64,000 nt of DNA from Frondihabitans sp. 762G35 (GCF_002074055.1 NZ_CP014619.1:1798001-1862000), one strand, 5' to 3'. Numbered from the stretch's first letter, positions 51,173-59,754 are shown. The notes: generated by a model not told the origin, from the sequence alone. Made by a program: numbers and translations.

Positions 51173-51913
51173 TCACGCCGCGCGGACCTGCTCGCCGAGG
51201 TGGTCGAGCAGCCGGAGCAACTGCCCGGCGGGAGCCTTGCGATCCTCCGGGTGCCACTGCACGCCCGTGATCGGGGCCGTGTCGTGCTCGACGGCCTCGA
51301 CGACGCCGTCGCTCGCGCGCCCGACGACCCTCAACCCCTCGGCGACCGTACCGAGGGCCTGGTGGTGGGCGCTCTGCACCCCGATCGACTCGCCGAGGAC
51401 GGCGGCCAGGCGGCTGGTGGTGCCGAGGTCGACGGAGTGAGCGTGCATGAGCTCCTCGACCGGTGCGCCCGTGTTCCGGTGCTGGGTCTCTCCCGGGATG
51501 TGCTGGAGGAGCGTCCCGCCGAGCGCGACGTTGATGAGCTGGTGACCGCGGCACACGCCGAGCAGTGGGGTGCCGCGACGCAGGGCCCGATGGACCGCCG
51601 CGATCTGGCCGGAATCGGCCTCCTCGTAGTGGCGCCCCTCCTCCTGGTAGCCCGAGTCGCCCCCGTACCACTCGGGGGCGAGGTCCTCGCCGCCCATCAG
51701 CACGACGGCGTCGGCCGCATCCGTGGCGCGCAGCAGCTCCTGCTCGCCGAGGTCGGCGGCGGCGAAGCGTTCCGACTCCCAGCCGGTCACCTCGGCCAGG
51801 GCCGCGATGCGCGCGTTCAACGTGTCGACGTAGGCGTGATACGAGGGAGCGTGCGGCCGGAACCGGGTCACTTCGATCACCGCCAGACGAGGACGGGCTG
51901 AGGGCGAGGTCAT
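51173..51913 (-). CDS. class I glutamine amidotransferase-like hydrolase (PuuD family)
   Basis: A 246-residue peptidase C26 protein. The nucleophile Cys is in GVCRGHQLIN (about 121), and the His/Glu pair is in GVQWHPED. Homologues hydrolyse gamma-glutamyl bonds, for example gamma-glutamyl-GABA in putrescine breakdown. No other putrescine genes are nearby, so the substrate is open. It converges with the lipoprotein gene. Confidence 0.88.
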   Translation of the reverse strand: MTSPSARPRLAVIEVTRFRPHAPSYHAYVDTLNARIAALAEVTGWESERFAAADLGEQELLRATDAADAVVLMGGEDLAPEWYGGDSGYQEEGRHYEEADSGQIAAVHRALRRGTPLLGVCRGHQLINVALGGTLLQHIPGETQHRNTGAPVEELMHAHSVDLGTTSRLAAVLGESIGVQSAHHQALGTVAEGLRVVGRASDGVVEAVEHDTAPITGVQWHPEDRKAPAGQLLRLLDHLGEQVRAA

Positions 51914-52009
51914 GTGTCGATTCTCACCGGAACGGAACCCGGCCGCCCCGGAGTTGCGCCGTGTTACGCCGAGCGAAGACGCGCGGCACTCTCACCCGAA
52001 GAGAGCGGC

Positions 52010-52678
52010 CTACGGCCAGAGCGACGCCTTCGACCAGGATCCGTCCGCCTCGAGGTCGTAGCGGAGCCGCACCTGATCGCGGCCCGTCGTGGCCTGCCAG
52101 AACTCCACGACGGTCGGGGCGACGCGGTAGGCGGTCCAGTCGTCGGGCGCGAAGTCGTCGTCGGCCGCGATGCGCTCCTTGGCCGCGTCGAGGCGGGCTC
52201 GGGCATCCTGCGGGCTGTCGATGACGTCGCTCTGCGGCATCGCGATCGCGACGGCGCGGGAGTCCGGGTGCCGAGCGGTGAAGTCGGCGACGCTGACATC
52301 GCGAGGGCCGGGTGCCGCCGGGCCCGTCACACGGATCTGACGGCCCTGCTCCCGCCAGTAGAAGGTCAGGGCGACCGCAGGATGCCCGGCCACCTGCTTC
52401 CCCTTGGGGCTCAGCGACGACGTGGCGAACCAGAACGCGTCGTCGAGGTCCTTCAGCAGCACCGTGCGAGCCTGGGCCGACTCCCCGTCGACAGTCGACA
52501 GCGTCATCGCCTGAGGCTGGACGACTCCCCCGTCGACAGCCCGCTCGAACCACTCCCGCGCCAGGGCGAGCGGGTCGGCCGGAGCCGCGTCCTCGTCGAA
52601 GGAGGGAGAGGTGGCCTGATCGGGACGTGCCGCGCGGCGCAGCAGCGGCCGGATGCCCGGGGTGGAGTCGTCAGTCAT
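52010..52678 (-). CDS. PdxH-like FMN-binding oxidase
   Basis: A 222-residue protein of the pyridoxamine 5'-phosphate oxidase family. The FMN parts are recognisable (RTVLLKDLD, SLSPKGKQ, VALTFYW). The C-terminal substrate motif RxHDR of true PNP oxidases reads RDQVR here, so the active-site His is Gln. It may be a PhzG-like or otherwise diverged flavin enzyme and not the vitamin B6 enzyme. ATG start; single gene. Confidence 0.85.
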   Translation of the reverse strand: MTDDSTPGIRPLLRRAARPDQATSPSFDEDAAPADPLALAREWFERAVDGGVVQPQAMTLSTVDGESAQARTVLLKDLDDAFWFATSSLSPKGKQVAGHPAVALTFYWREQGRQIRVTGPAAPGPRDVSVADFTARHPDSRAVAIAMPQSDVIDSPQDARARLDAAKERIAADDDFAPDDWTAYRVAPTVVEFWQATTGRDQVRLRYDLEADGSWSKASLWP

Positions 52679-52775
52679 GCCCCCAGCCTGCTCTGCCGAC
52701 CCCCGTCTCGCCCGCCCCGGCCCGCCCGGACGCTCCGTCGCGCGCGACCTGTTCGGAACGGCTCCCCGGGACTGC

Positions 52776-52781
52776 TAACGT
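52776..52781 (+). promoter_or_regulatory. possible -10 box of the tRNA-Arg promoter
   Basis: TAACGT lies 14 nt before the tRNA, with only a weak -35 candidate (TTCGGA) at 52752-52757. Confidence 0.3.
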
Positions 52782-52795
52782 TGAGCGCACTCCGG

Positions 52796-52867
52796 GCCCC
52801 CATAGCTCAGGGGATAGAGCACTGCCCTCCGGAGGCAGGGGCGTAGGTTCGAATCCTACTGGGGGCA
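52796..52867 (+). tRNA. tRNA-Arg (anticodon CCG)
   Basis: A full 72-nt cloverleaf: acceptor GCCCCCA pairs with TGGGGGC, D stem GCTC/GAGC, anticodon stem CTGCC/GGCAG with loop CTCCGGA (anticodon CCG), T arm GTAGG-TTCGAAT-CCTAC, discriminator A. CCA is not encoded. The 3' end continues straight into an approximately 80-bp repeat array that repeats the last five tRNA bases. Confidence 0.96.
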
Positions 52868-53108
52868 CTTATTGTCGGAAGCCTGCGGCTTCCTCCCGTC
52901 CGCACGAGGTGCTTGTTGCGGCGCACCCGAGGGTGCGCCGGCGGGCACTTTCTGGTCGGATGCCTGCGGCTTCCTCCCGTCCACACCAGGTGCTTGTTGC
53001 GGCGCACCCGAGGGTGCGCCGGCGGGCACTTATTGTCGGAAGCCTGCGGCTTCCTCCCGTCCGCACCAGGTGCTTGTTGCGGCGCACCCGAGGGTGCGCC
53101 GGCGGGCA
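52868..53108 (+). repeat. about 80-bp tandem repeat array after tRNA-Arg (3 units)
   Basis: Three head-to-tail units of 80, 81 and 80 bp, about 95% identical, each ending in GGGCA, the last five bases of the tRNA. Each unit carries a hairpin GGAAGCC-tgc-GGCTTCC and a 9-bp hairpin GGCGCACCC/GGGTGCGCC. The 324-nt stretch between the tRNA and the next gene contains no credible coding region. The apparent open frames here are translations of the repeat and of the tRNA. Confidence 0.9.
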
Positions 53109-53136
53109 CGCCCTGTCGGACGACTGCGGCAGGGCG
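53109..53136 (+). terminator. possible terminator after the tRNA repeat array
   Basis: CGCCCTG pairs with CAGGGCG around a loop that resembles a fourth, degenerate repeat unit. There is no T tract, so strength is uncertain. Confidence 0.35.
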
Positions 53137-53191
53137 GCTCCTGGCGGCTGTCCCGTGGCCTGGGATGACCGGGGTGCGGGAGACTCGGGGT

Positions 53192-53536
53192 ATGGGCATC
53201 CTGCGCATCGTCATCGTCTTCGTCCTGGCCGCGATCGCCGAGATCGGCGGGGCCTGGCTGATCTGGCAGGCCGTCCGCGAGGGCCGGGCGTGGTGGTGGG
53301 CCGGCCTCGGCGTCATCGCGCTGGGGCTCTACGGCTTCGTGGCGACCCTGCAGCCCGACGCGAATTTCGGCCGGGTCCTCGCGGCGTACGGCGGGATCTT
53401 CGTGGCCGGGGCCCTCGCCTGGGGTGTGATCGTCGACCGGTTCCGACCCGACCGCTGGGACCTCCTCGGTGCCACCGTCTGCCTCTTCGGCGTCGCCGTG
53501 ATCATGTTCGCGCCACACGCGCGAACCGACGGGTGA
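53192..53536 (+). CDS. YnfA-family (UPF0060) four-helix membrane protein
   Basis: A 114-residue membrane protein with four helices, beginning [21 protein letters not shown]. The family resembles small multidrug resistance exporters; transport activity is described for some members but the substrate here is unknown. ATG at 53192 is used; an ATG nine codons upstream is possible. The last ten codons lie inside a 31-bp tandem repeat, so the native C-terminus may have been replaced by repeat-encoded APHARTDG. Confidence 0.88.
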   Translation: MGILRIVIVFVLAAIAEIGGAWLIWQAVREGRAWWWAGLGVIALGLYGFVATLQPDANFGRVLAAYGGIFVAGALAWGVIVDRFRPDRWDLLGATVCLFGVAVIMFAPHARTDG

Positions 53537-53616
53537 CCGCGCGCCACACGCGCGAACCGACGGGTGACCGCGCGCCACACGCGCGAACCGACGCGTGACC
53601 GCGCGCCCCACGCGCG
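53511..53616 (+). repeat. 31-bp tandem repeat (about 3.3 units)
   Basis: Units begin at 53511, 53542, 53573 and partly 53604, each starting CGCCACACGCGCGAACCGAC. The first unit supplies the end and stop codon of the YnfA-family gene; the others are non-coding. CACGCG/CGCGTG-like palindromic pieces recur in each unit. Confidence 0.88.
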
Positions 53617-53633
53617 AGGTCACCCTCGACGAC

Positions 53634-53665
53634 CGAACGGCCCGACGAGATCGTCGGGCCGTTCG
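53634..53665. terminator. bidirectional terminator hairpin
   Basis: A perfect 15-bp inverted repeat (CGAACGGCCCGACGA with its complement) separated by two bases lies between the convergent YnfA-family gene and the small minus-strand gene. There is no T tract on either side. Confidence 0.6.
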
Positions 53666-53702
53666 AGCACTCACCTCGCCGAAGCGAGGCCGCGCATCGG
53701 AC

Positions 53703-53918
53703 TCAGGAGTAGGTCAGCGCGATCACCGCGACGTCGAGGCTCCCGTAGGCGCCTTCGGCTCGCGTGGCGCTCCGAACACGGCCGCGCAGCACGTGGAAGC
53801 GCCCGCTCTCTTCGCGGACGAAACCGATGACTCCTGCGGTCGGCGTGGACACGCGCGAGTAGCCGTCTCCCAGAGGGATGACCTCGGCCTGCGATGTGCG
53901 TTCCAGAACAGCTCCCAT
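53703..53918 (-). CDS. small hypothetical protein
   Basis: A 71-residue soluble protein, predicted beta-rich (VIPLGDGYSRVSTPTAGVIGFV). No family recognised. ATG at 53918 has an ideal GGAGG site five bases upstream, which favours it over a longer upstream start. Codon usage is like the neighbours. The leader contains a possible hairpin near TACCCC/GGGGTA. Confidence 0.7.
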   Translation of the reverse strand: MGAVLERTSQAEVIPLGDGYSRVSTPTAGVIGFVREESGRFHVLRGRVRSATRAEGAYGSLDVAVIALTYS

Positions 53919-54047
53919 GATGTCCTCCCAAACAACGTTGTCGGGCCCGGGCGCACCCGGAACCTTCTGTCCACAGACTACCCCTCGGGTGGGGTACACC
54001 AGCTGGGGATTCTCCCCAGAATCCGCTGAAGGCGGGCGTTTTTCGGG

Positions 54048-54923
54048 TTACACGGGCTCGATCAGCGGCGCTCTGCGGCCCCGGTCCGCCCGCCCGAGGG
54101 TGACCGCCACGCTGGCCACCGACACCAGGACGAGCGCCGCGATCTCACGGAGCGCGAGCGTCTGTCCGAGCACGATCAGCCCCGCGATGGCGGCGACCGC
54201 CGGGCCGAGGCTCGACAGCACGCCGAAGACCCGCGTCGGCAGGGTCCGCAGCGCCACGAGCTCCAGGGCGTACGGAAGGGCGGACGTCAGCACGGCGACG
54301 ATCAGGAAGACGATCACGAGCGACGGGGTCGACACCAGCGCCGCCGCCGCTCGTCCGCCGCCGAAGGGCGCGACGAGGACGGCCGCGATGACGATCGCCA
54401 CCGCGAGACCGTCGATGCCGCCGATCTGTCGGCCGACCCGGGAGCTGGCGAGGATGTAGCCGGCCCAGAAGAGACCCGCGCCGAGTGCCAGCACGACACC
54501 GGCGAGCACCACGGCGCCGCTCGAGCCGACTCCCAGGAGGACGACTCCGGAGAACGCGACGAGCGCCCACAGCGCGTCCCGCCACCTCCGCGTCTGCACG
54601 AGCGCGAGGACGAGCGGGCCGGTGAACTCCAGCGTGACGGCGACGCCGATCGGGATCCGGTCGAGGGCCAGGTAGATGAGCGAGTTCATCCCGGCCAGAG
54701 CGATGCCGAGGAGCACCGTGGACAGCCACTGCGCTCGCGACCAGCGCCACGCCCGAGGGCGGACGACGGCCAGCAGGATCAGGGCGGCGAAGACGAGACG
54801 GAGGGTCGCCGCTCCGACGGGCCCGACCTCGTCGAAGTGCGTCCTGGCGAAGGCGCTGCCGAACTGGACGGAGACGATCGCGCCGACCGCGAGGGTGGGA
54901 GCGGGGACGCGGGGCACGCTCAC
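54048..54923 (-). CDS. EamA/DMT-family transporter (RhtA-like)
   Basis: A 291-residue permease with ten membrane helices in two EamA repeats. The sequence resembles RhtA-type exporters of threonine/homoserine and other small metabolites; the substrate cannot be read from sequence. GTG start (VSVPRVPAP). It is divergent from the TPM-domain gene. Confidence 0.88.
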   Translation of the reverse strand: MSVPRVPAPTLAVGAIVSVQFGSAFARTHFDEVGPVGAATLRLVFAALILLAVVRPRAWRWSRAQWLSTVLLGIALAGMNSLIYLALDRIPIGVAVTLEFTGPLVLALVQTRRWRDALWALVAFSGVVLLGVGSSGAVVLAGVVLALGAGLFWAGYILASSRVGRQIGGIDGLAVAIVIAAVLVAPFGGGRAAAALVSTPSLVIVFLIVAVLTSALPYALELVALRTLPTRVFGVLSSLGPAVAAIAGLIVLGQTLALREIAALVLVSVASVAVTLGRADRGRRAPLIEPV

Positions 54924-54954
54924 GATTAACTCACGTCCGCGTCGGTCGGTCTCG

Positions 54955-54960
54955 CTAGAC
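54955..54960 (+). promoter_or_regulatory. possible -10 box for the TPM-pspA unit
   Basis: TAGACT in the short gap between the divergent transporter and TPM genes. It would give a leader of about 65 nt to the preferred GTG at 55034. Confidence 0.35.
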
Positions 54961-55033
54961 TCCCCGAAACGCTGTCCCCTCGGTGATCCGGACGGCGGAG
55001 ATCAGCGTCGAAACAGCAGAAACGGGGAACACC

Positions 55034-57109
55034 GTGGGAGCCACCTCAGCCCGGCAGCATCGAGTCGGGACGACCGGCACGGGGCGTCCGTCGCTCCTTG
55101 CCCGCCTCGCCGCCGCAGGCGTCGTCCTCGCATCCGCCCTGGCCCTCGCCGTGGGCCCCACGGCCGCCGTCCACGCGACGGCGCCCGTCGACTTCTCGGG
55201 CAAGTACGTCGTCGACGACGCGAACGTCATCAGCGCGTCCGACGAGGCACGTATCACCGCGTCCTTCGACAAGCTCCAGAAGGACACGGGGATCCAGCTC
55301 CTGGCCGTCTACGTCCCGTCGTTCAGCGATCCGACCGACCGGGCCGCCTGGGGCGCCGCGACGGCCGAGCGCAACTCCCTCGGGACGAACGACATCCTGC
55401 TCTCGGTCGCGGTCGACGACCGCCTCTACGACGTCTCGAAGGCCTCGTCGTCGACCCTGACGACGGCCCAGCTCTCCTCCGTCGAGACGAACGACCTCGT
55501 CCCGAAGCTCAAGAGCACGCAGTGGGCGGACGCCGCCGTCGCTCTCGCGACCGGCATCGACAAGGCCAAGGGCCCGGCCGACCTCAGCTGGGTCCCGATC
55601 GTCCTCCTCGTCGTCGTCCTCCTCGTCGTCGCGGTGATCGTCGTCTTCTCGGTGCGCCGGAGGCGTCGCCGGGCCGAGGCTCTCGCGACCTCGCGCGCGG
55701 AGCAGGACGTCCTCGACCGCCGGGCGGCCACGCTGCTCGTCGGCATCGACGACCAGATCACGCAGGCCACGCAGGAGGTCGACTTCGCCCGTGCGCAGTT
55801 CGGCGACTCCGCGGCGGCCCCGTTCGCCGCGGCGGTCGACTCCGCCAAGCAGAAGGTCCGGCAGGCCTTCGAACTCCGGCAGAAGCTCGACGACGAGATC
55901 CCGGACACCCCCGAGGAGACCCGCGCCTGGACGGAGCAGATCATCGCTCTCTGCGAGGGCGCCCACACCGACATCGAGGCGCAGTCCGAGGCCTACGCGA
56001 AGCTGCGCGCTTCCGAGGCGACGGTCGAGGACGACGCCGCGCGCCTCCGCACCGACGCGGCCGCCCTCGCGGCACGGCGCGGCCAGTCGCAGTCCACCCT
56101 CCAGGCGCTGTCGGCCACGTACTCGGCGCGCGCCGTCGCGAGCGTCGCCCAGAACCCGGACCAGGCCGACCGGCTCCTGCAGTTCGCGGGCGAGCGGGCG
56201 GCCGAGGCCGACGCCCTCATCGCGGCGGACAAGAAGGGCGAGGCCGTGGGCGTCGTCGACGCCGGCCGTCAGGCGCTCGTCCAGACCGACCAGCTCCTCG
56301 ACGCCATCGACCGCGCCTCGGAGTCCCTCCGGACTGCGCAGGCGTCGATCGACGCCGCCTCGGCCGATCTCCGCTCCGACCTGCAGGCGGCCGCGCGGGT
56401 CCCGGCCGGATCCACGCCGCAGAGCGCGGAACTGCCCGCCGCGGTGGGCGAGGTGCAGGCCGCCCTCGCTTTCGCCGAGGCCACCCGCGACGATCCGCTG
56501 GCGGTGCTCGACCGCCTCGGTCAGGCGAACACGCGCATCGACACGACGATGGCAGCGGTCCGCGACGCCGAGGTGTCGCGGCAGCGAGCCCAGGCCGCCC
56601 TCGACCAGGCCTTCCTCAACGCGCGCACCCAGATCAGCGCCGCCCGCGACTTCATCGAGACGCGCCGGGGCGCCATCAGCGCGACCCCGCGGACGCGTCT
56701 GTCGGAGGCCGAGCGCCACCTCCAGACCGCCGTCGGTCTCGCGACGACCGACCCGCAGTCGGCCCTCGTCGAGGCGCAGCAGGCGGCCAACATGGCCTCG
56801 CAGGCCGCCAACGACGCCAACAACGAGGTGGGCAACTTCCAGCAGCAGGACCTCTTCGGCGGAGGCGGCCTCGGTGGTCGCGGCATGGGCGGGGCGAACC
56901 TCGGCGGGATCCTCACCGGCGTCATCATCGGCGGCCTGCTGAACGGCGGCGGACACGGCGGCGGCTTCGGCGGGTTCGGCGGCGGAGGAGGCTTCGGCGG
57001 CTTCGGCGGCGACGGTGACGGCGGCGGGTTCGGCGGCGGCGGCGGCGACTTCGGCGGAGGCGGCGGCGACTTCGGCGGCGGCAGGGACGACAGCGGCGGG
57101 CGGTTCTAG
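55034..57109 (+). CDS. secreted/membrane TPM-domain protein with coiled coil and Gly-rich tail
   Basis: About 691 residues. A signal peptide (LLARLAAAGVVLASALALA) leads to a TPM domain (about 45-175, YgcG/Psb32 type), a membrane helix (about 187-208), a long Ala/Arg/Glu-rich predicted coiled coil (about 215-600) in the cytoplasm and a Gly/Phe/Asp-rich tail of about 70 residues. The GTG at 55034 gives a normal signal peptide; a GTG 17 codons upstream is possible. It lies 125 nt before pspA, suggesting a membrane-stress function. Confidence 0.87.
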   Translation: MGATSARQHRVGTTGTGRPSLLARLAAAGVVLASALALAVGPTAAVHATAPVDFSGKYVVDDANVISASDEARITASFDKLQKDTGIQLLAVYVPSFSDPTDRAAWGAATAERNSLGTNDILLSVAVDDRLYDVSKASSSTLTTAQLSSVETNDLVPKLKSTQWADAAVALATGIDKAKGPADLSWVPIVLLVVVLLVVAVIVVFSVRRRRRRAEALATSRAEQDVLDRRAATLLVGIDDQITQATQEVDFARAQFGDSAAAPFAAAVDSAKQKVRQAFELRQKLDDEIPDTPEETRAWTEQIIALCEGAHTDIEAQSEAYAKLRASEATVEDDAARLRTDAAALAARRGQSQSTLQALSATYSARAVASVAQNPDQADRLLQFAGERAAEADALIAADKKGEAVGVVDAGRQALVQTDQLLDAIDRASESLRTAQASIDAASADLRSDLQAAARVPAGSTPQSAELPAAVGEVQAALAFAEATRDDPLAVLDRLGQANTRIDTTMAAVRDAEVSRQRAQAALDQAFLNARTQISAARDFIETRRGAISATPRTRLSEAERHLQTAVGLATTDPQSALVEAQQAANMASQAANDANNEVGNFQQQDLFGGGGLGGRGMGGANLGGILTGVIIGGLLNGGGHGGGFGGFGGGGGFGGFGGDGDGGGFGGGGGDFGGGGGDFGGGRDDSGGRF

Positions 57110-57234
57110 CCTCCCCGCGGATCGGCCGACGCCCGCGTCCCGCTCTCGGCGGCACGCGACCAGCACCCCGACCACACCTCGACCACACCACGACCACCCT
57201 GTCCCCCGGGGGACACCACGAAAGGAAAGCACCG

Positions 57235-57993
57235 ATGGCAAAGCAGTCGATCTTCGGACGCATCGCGCAGCTCACGAAGGCCAACGTCAACAACCTGATC
57301 GATCAGGCCGAAGACCCCAAGCTCATGCTCGACCAGCTCGTCCGGGATTACACGAACAGCATCGCCGACGCCAAGAGCGCCGTCGCCGAGACGATCGGCA
57401 ACCTGCGACTCCTGGAGCAGGACCACCGCGAGGACGTCGACGCGGCCGCCGACTGGGGCAACAAGGCGCTCTCGGCCAGCAAGAAGGCCGACGAGCTCCG
57501 CACGGCCGGCCAGGCGGGCGAGGCGGACAAGTTCGACAACCTCGCGAAGGTCGCGATCGGCCGCCAGATGGCCAGCGAGAAGGAGGCCAAGGACGCCGAG
57601 CCGACCATCGCTCAGCAGACCGAGGTCGTCGACAAGCTCAAGAAGGGCCTGACCGACATGGAGGGGAAGCTCAACCAGCTCGCCTCGAAGCGGAACGAGC
57701 TGGTGGCCCGCTCGAAGATGGCGGAGGCGCAGTCCCGCGTCAACGACGCCATCGGCAGCATCAACGTGATGGACCCGACGAGCGACCTCGGCCGCTTCGA
57801 GGACAAGATCCGGCGCGAGGAGGCGAAGGTCCTGGGCCAGCAGGAGCTGCAGGCCTCCAGCCTCGACGAGCAGTTCAACAGCCTGGAGGACCTCAACGCC
57901 CAGACCGAGGTCGAGGCGCGCCTGGCGCAGCTCAAGCTCGGCGGCGGTTCCGCCCCGGTCGACCACTGGGAGTCGAAGCCCCTCAGCTCCTGA
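57235..57993 (+). CDS. pspA: PspA/IM30-family membrane-stress protein
   Basis: A 252-residue, almost fully helical PspA/IM30 (ESCRT-III-like) protein that coats and stabilises damaged membranes. The N-terminus SIFGRIAQLTKANVNNLID and the DPKLMLDQLVRDY block are typical. An AAAGGAAAG ribosome site precedes ATG. It pairs with the upstream TPM-domain protein, whose cytoplasmic coiled coil could be its partner. Confidence 0.94.
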   Translation: MAKQSIFGRIAQLTKANVNNLIDQAEDPKLMLDQLVRDYTNSIADAKSAVAETIGNLRLLEQDHREDVDAAADWGNKALSASKKADELRTAGQAGEADKFDNLAKVAIGRQMASEKEAKDAEPTIAQQTEVVDKLKKGLTDMEGKLNQLASKRNELVARSKMAEAQSRVNDAIGSINVMDPTSDLGRFEDKIRREEAKVLGQQELQASSLDEQFNSLEDLNAQTEVEARLAQLKLGGGSAPVDHWESKPLSS

Positions 57994-58028
57994 CCCCTCC
58001 AGCGTCCTGCGGCGTCCTGCGGCTGACT

Positions 58029-58056
58029 CGCCCGACGACCTTCGATGGTCCGGGCG
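58029..58056 (+). terminator. possible terminator after pspA
   Basis: CGCCCG and CGGGCG with an inner GACC/GGTC pair and a TTCG-containing loop form an imperfect hairpin 35 nt after the pspA stop. No T tract. Confidence 0.4.
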
Positions 58057-58081
58057 GGTCCGCCGTGCAAGACTGTCGCGC

Positions 58082-58906
58082 GTGAGGTTCGTAGCGGTAC
58101 CGCAGTGGCAGGGCTCGCCCTCGCCGCGAGCGATGAGGCTGGCCGACGGCGCGGACGCCATCTTCGGTGATCTACCGGCCCGGGCCAGCACCATGATCGA
58201 GGTGCCCGTCGGGGCGGGCGACGCCCTCGGTACGACCGTCCATCGGCTGTCGGCCGTCGCCGCGGTGACCGAGCTCCTGACGACCGAGCTGGCCTCCTCT
58301 CCCGAACCGGCGCTCGTCGTGGGCGGCGACTGCGGTATCGAGCTGGGAGCCGTACGCCACGCCCTGCGCGACGACACCTGCGTCGTCTGGTTCGACGCGC
58401 ATCCCGACGTCCACTCCCCCGACGACAGCGAGAGCGGTGCGTTCAGCGGTATGGTCCTCGGGGCCCTGCTCGGCCGCGCCGATCAGCAGTTCGTCGCGGG
58501 CGGCGTGCCGACGGCGGCCGCTCTCGCCCCGTCCCGCGTCGTCCTGGCCGGGACGCGCACCTTCGACGACGCCGAGGACGCCTTCGTGGAGGAGTCCGGC
58601 ATCGTCAGCCTGTCCGCGTTCGACCTCGTGCCCGACGAGGTCGTGTCGGCCGTCGCCCTGACCGGAGCCACGTCGGTCTACATCCACGTCGACCTGGACG
58701 TCCTCGACCCGTCGTCGTTCGACGGCCTCCTCGATCCCCAGCCTTTCGGCCTCGAGCCGGCGACGCTCGTGGCCACGATCACGGCTCTTCGCGCGCGGTT
58801 CGAGCTGGTCGGAGCCGGTATCTGCTCCTTCGCGCCGGCCACCGACGCGGCGGCCGCCGACGACCTCGGGACGATCCTGCGGGTCGTGGGCGCGCTCGCG
58901 CGCTGA
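58082..58906 (+). CDS. arginase/agmatinase-family protein
   Basis: A 274-residue ureohydrolase. Metal motifs are GGDCG (81-85), DAHPD (105-109) and DLDVLDP (about 198-204). The first motif has Cys where arginase has His (GGDHS), a variant known in some actinobacterial members of the superfamily, so metal binding and substrate may differ. GTG start. No urease or polyamine genes are adjacent. Confidence 0.88.
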   Translation: MRFVAVPQWQGSPSPRAMRLADGADAIFGDLPARASTMIEVPVGAGDALGTTVHRLSAVAAVTELLTTELASSPEPALVVGGDCGIELGAVRHALRDDTCVVWFDAHPDVHSPDDSESGAFSGMVLGALLGRADQQFVAGGVPTAAALAPSRVVLAGTRTFDDAEDAFVEESGIVSLSAFDLVPDEVVSAVALTGATSVYIHVDLDVLDPSSFDGLLDPQPFGLEPATLVATITALRARFELVGAGICSFAPATDAAAADDLGTILRVVGALAR

Positions 58907-58919
58907 GAGCGGCGACCCG

Positions 58920-58925
58920 TAGCAT
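58920..58925 (+). promoter_or_regulatory. -10 box of leaderless crotonase promoter
   Basis: TAGCAT lies exactly 6 nt before the ATG at 58932, overlapping the short gap after the arginase-family gene. Confidence 0.5.
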
Positions 58926-58931
58926 CGGGGC

Positions 58932-59750
58932 ATGAGCTCCCGTTCCGCCACCGCCCGTCTCAGCGACGACCGTCCGCGCGTCAGTGTCGAGCGAGACGGC
59001 CACGTCCTCCTCATCGGCCTCGACCGGGAGGAGAAGCGGAACGCCGCCGACCTCAGGATGCTCCGCGAGCTCGCCCTCGCCTTCGGCCGGCTCGAGAGCG
59101 ACCCGGAGCTGTGGGTGGGCCTGGTCTTCGCCCACGGCGACCACTTCACGGCCGGTCTCGACCTCGGCGACGTCGCCGCCGCCGTGACCCCCGAGGGCCT
59201 CGACATCACGCCCGAGGGCGGCATCAATCCGTGGCAGGTCGACGGCGTCCAGCTGACGAAGCCGCTGGTCATGGCCGTCCGCGGCACGTGCCTCACCCTC
59301 GGTGTCGAGCTGGCGCTTGTCAGCGACATCGTCGTCTCGGGCCGATCGTCGCGCTTCGGTCAGATCGAGGTCCGCCGGGGCATCCTGCCGTTCGGCGGCG
59401 CCACGATCCGCTTCCCCGCCCGCTGCGGCTGGGGCAACGCCATGCGCTGGATGATCACCGGCGAGACCTTCGACGCCCGCGAGGCCCTGCGCATCGGACT
59501 CGTCCAGGAGGTCGTCTTCAACGACCAGGTCTACAACCGCGCCTACGACATCGCGCACCGGATCGCCGCTCAGGCGCCCCTGGCCGTGCAGGCGACGCTC
59601 GCGAACGCCAAGCTCGCGGTCCGGGAGGGCGACCGGGCGGCCGAGGCGCGCCTGCAGTCGGAGCTCGTGCGGCTGATGCGGACGGAGGACTCCCGACTCG
59701 GCATGCAGTCGTTCCAGCAGCGCGGGGACGCCACGTTCACCGGCCGCTGA
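58932..59750 (+). CDS. enoyl-CoA hydratase/isomerase-family protein
   Basis: A 272-residue crotonase-fold protein. The oxyanion-hole regions are present (HGDHFTAGLDLGDV and GTCLTLGVELALVSD). At the usual catalytic Glu positions it has EVRRGILPFGG, so the precise reaction (hydratase, isomerase or other CoA chemistry) cannot be fixed. It is a single gene with its own leaderless-type promoter. Confidence 0.88.
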   Translation: MSSRSATARLSDDRPRVSVERDGHVLLIGLDREEKRNAADLRMLRELALAFGRLESDPELWVGLVFAHGDHFTAGLDLGDVAAAVTPEGLDITPEGGINPWQVDGVQLTKPLVMAVRGTCLTLGVELALVSDIVVSGRSSRFGQIEVRRGILPFGGATIRFPARCGWGNAMRWMITGETFDAREALRIGLVQEVVFNDQVYNRAYDIAHRIAAQAPLAVQATLANAKLAVREGDRAAEARLQSELVRLMRTEDSRLGMQSFQQRGDATFTGR

Positions 59751-59754
59751 CACG

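Noticed and set aside
52671-53316. Open frames on both strands across the tRNA-Arg and its repeats
   Set aside because: They translate the tRNA (for example [14 protein letters not shown]) and the 80-bp repeats, a known source of false proteins. There is no ribosome site or codon pattern.
52868-53616. Repeat arrays considered as CRISPR
   Set aside because: Units are contiguous without unique spacers, and no cas genes are nearby.
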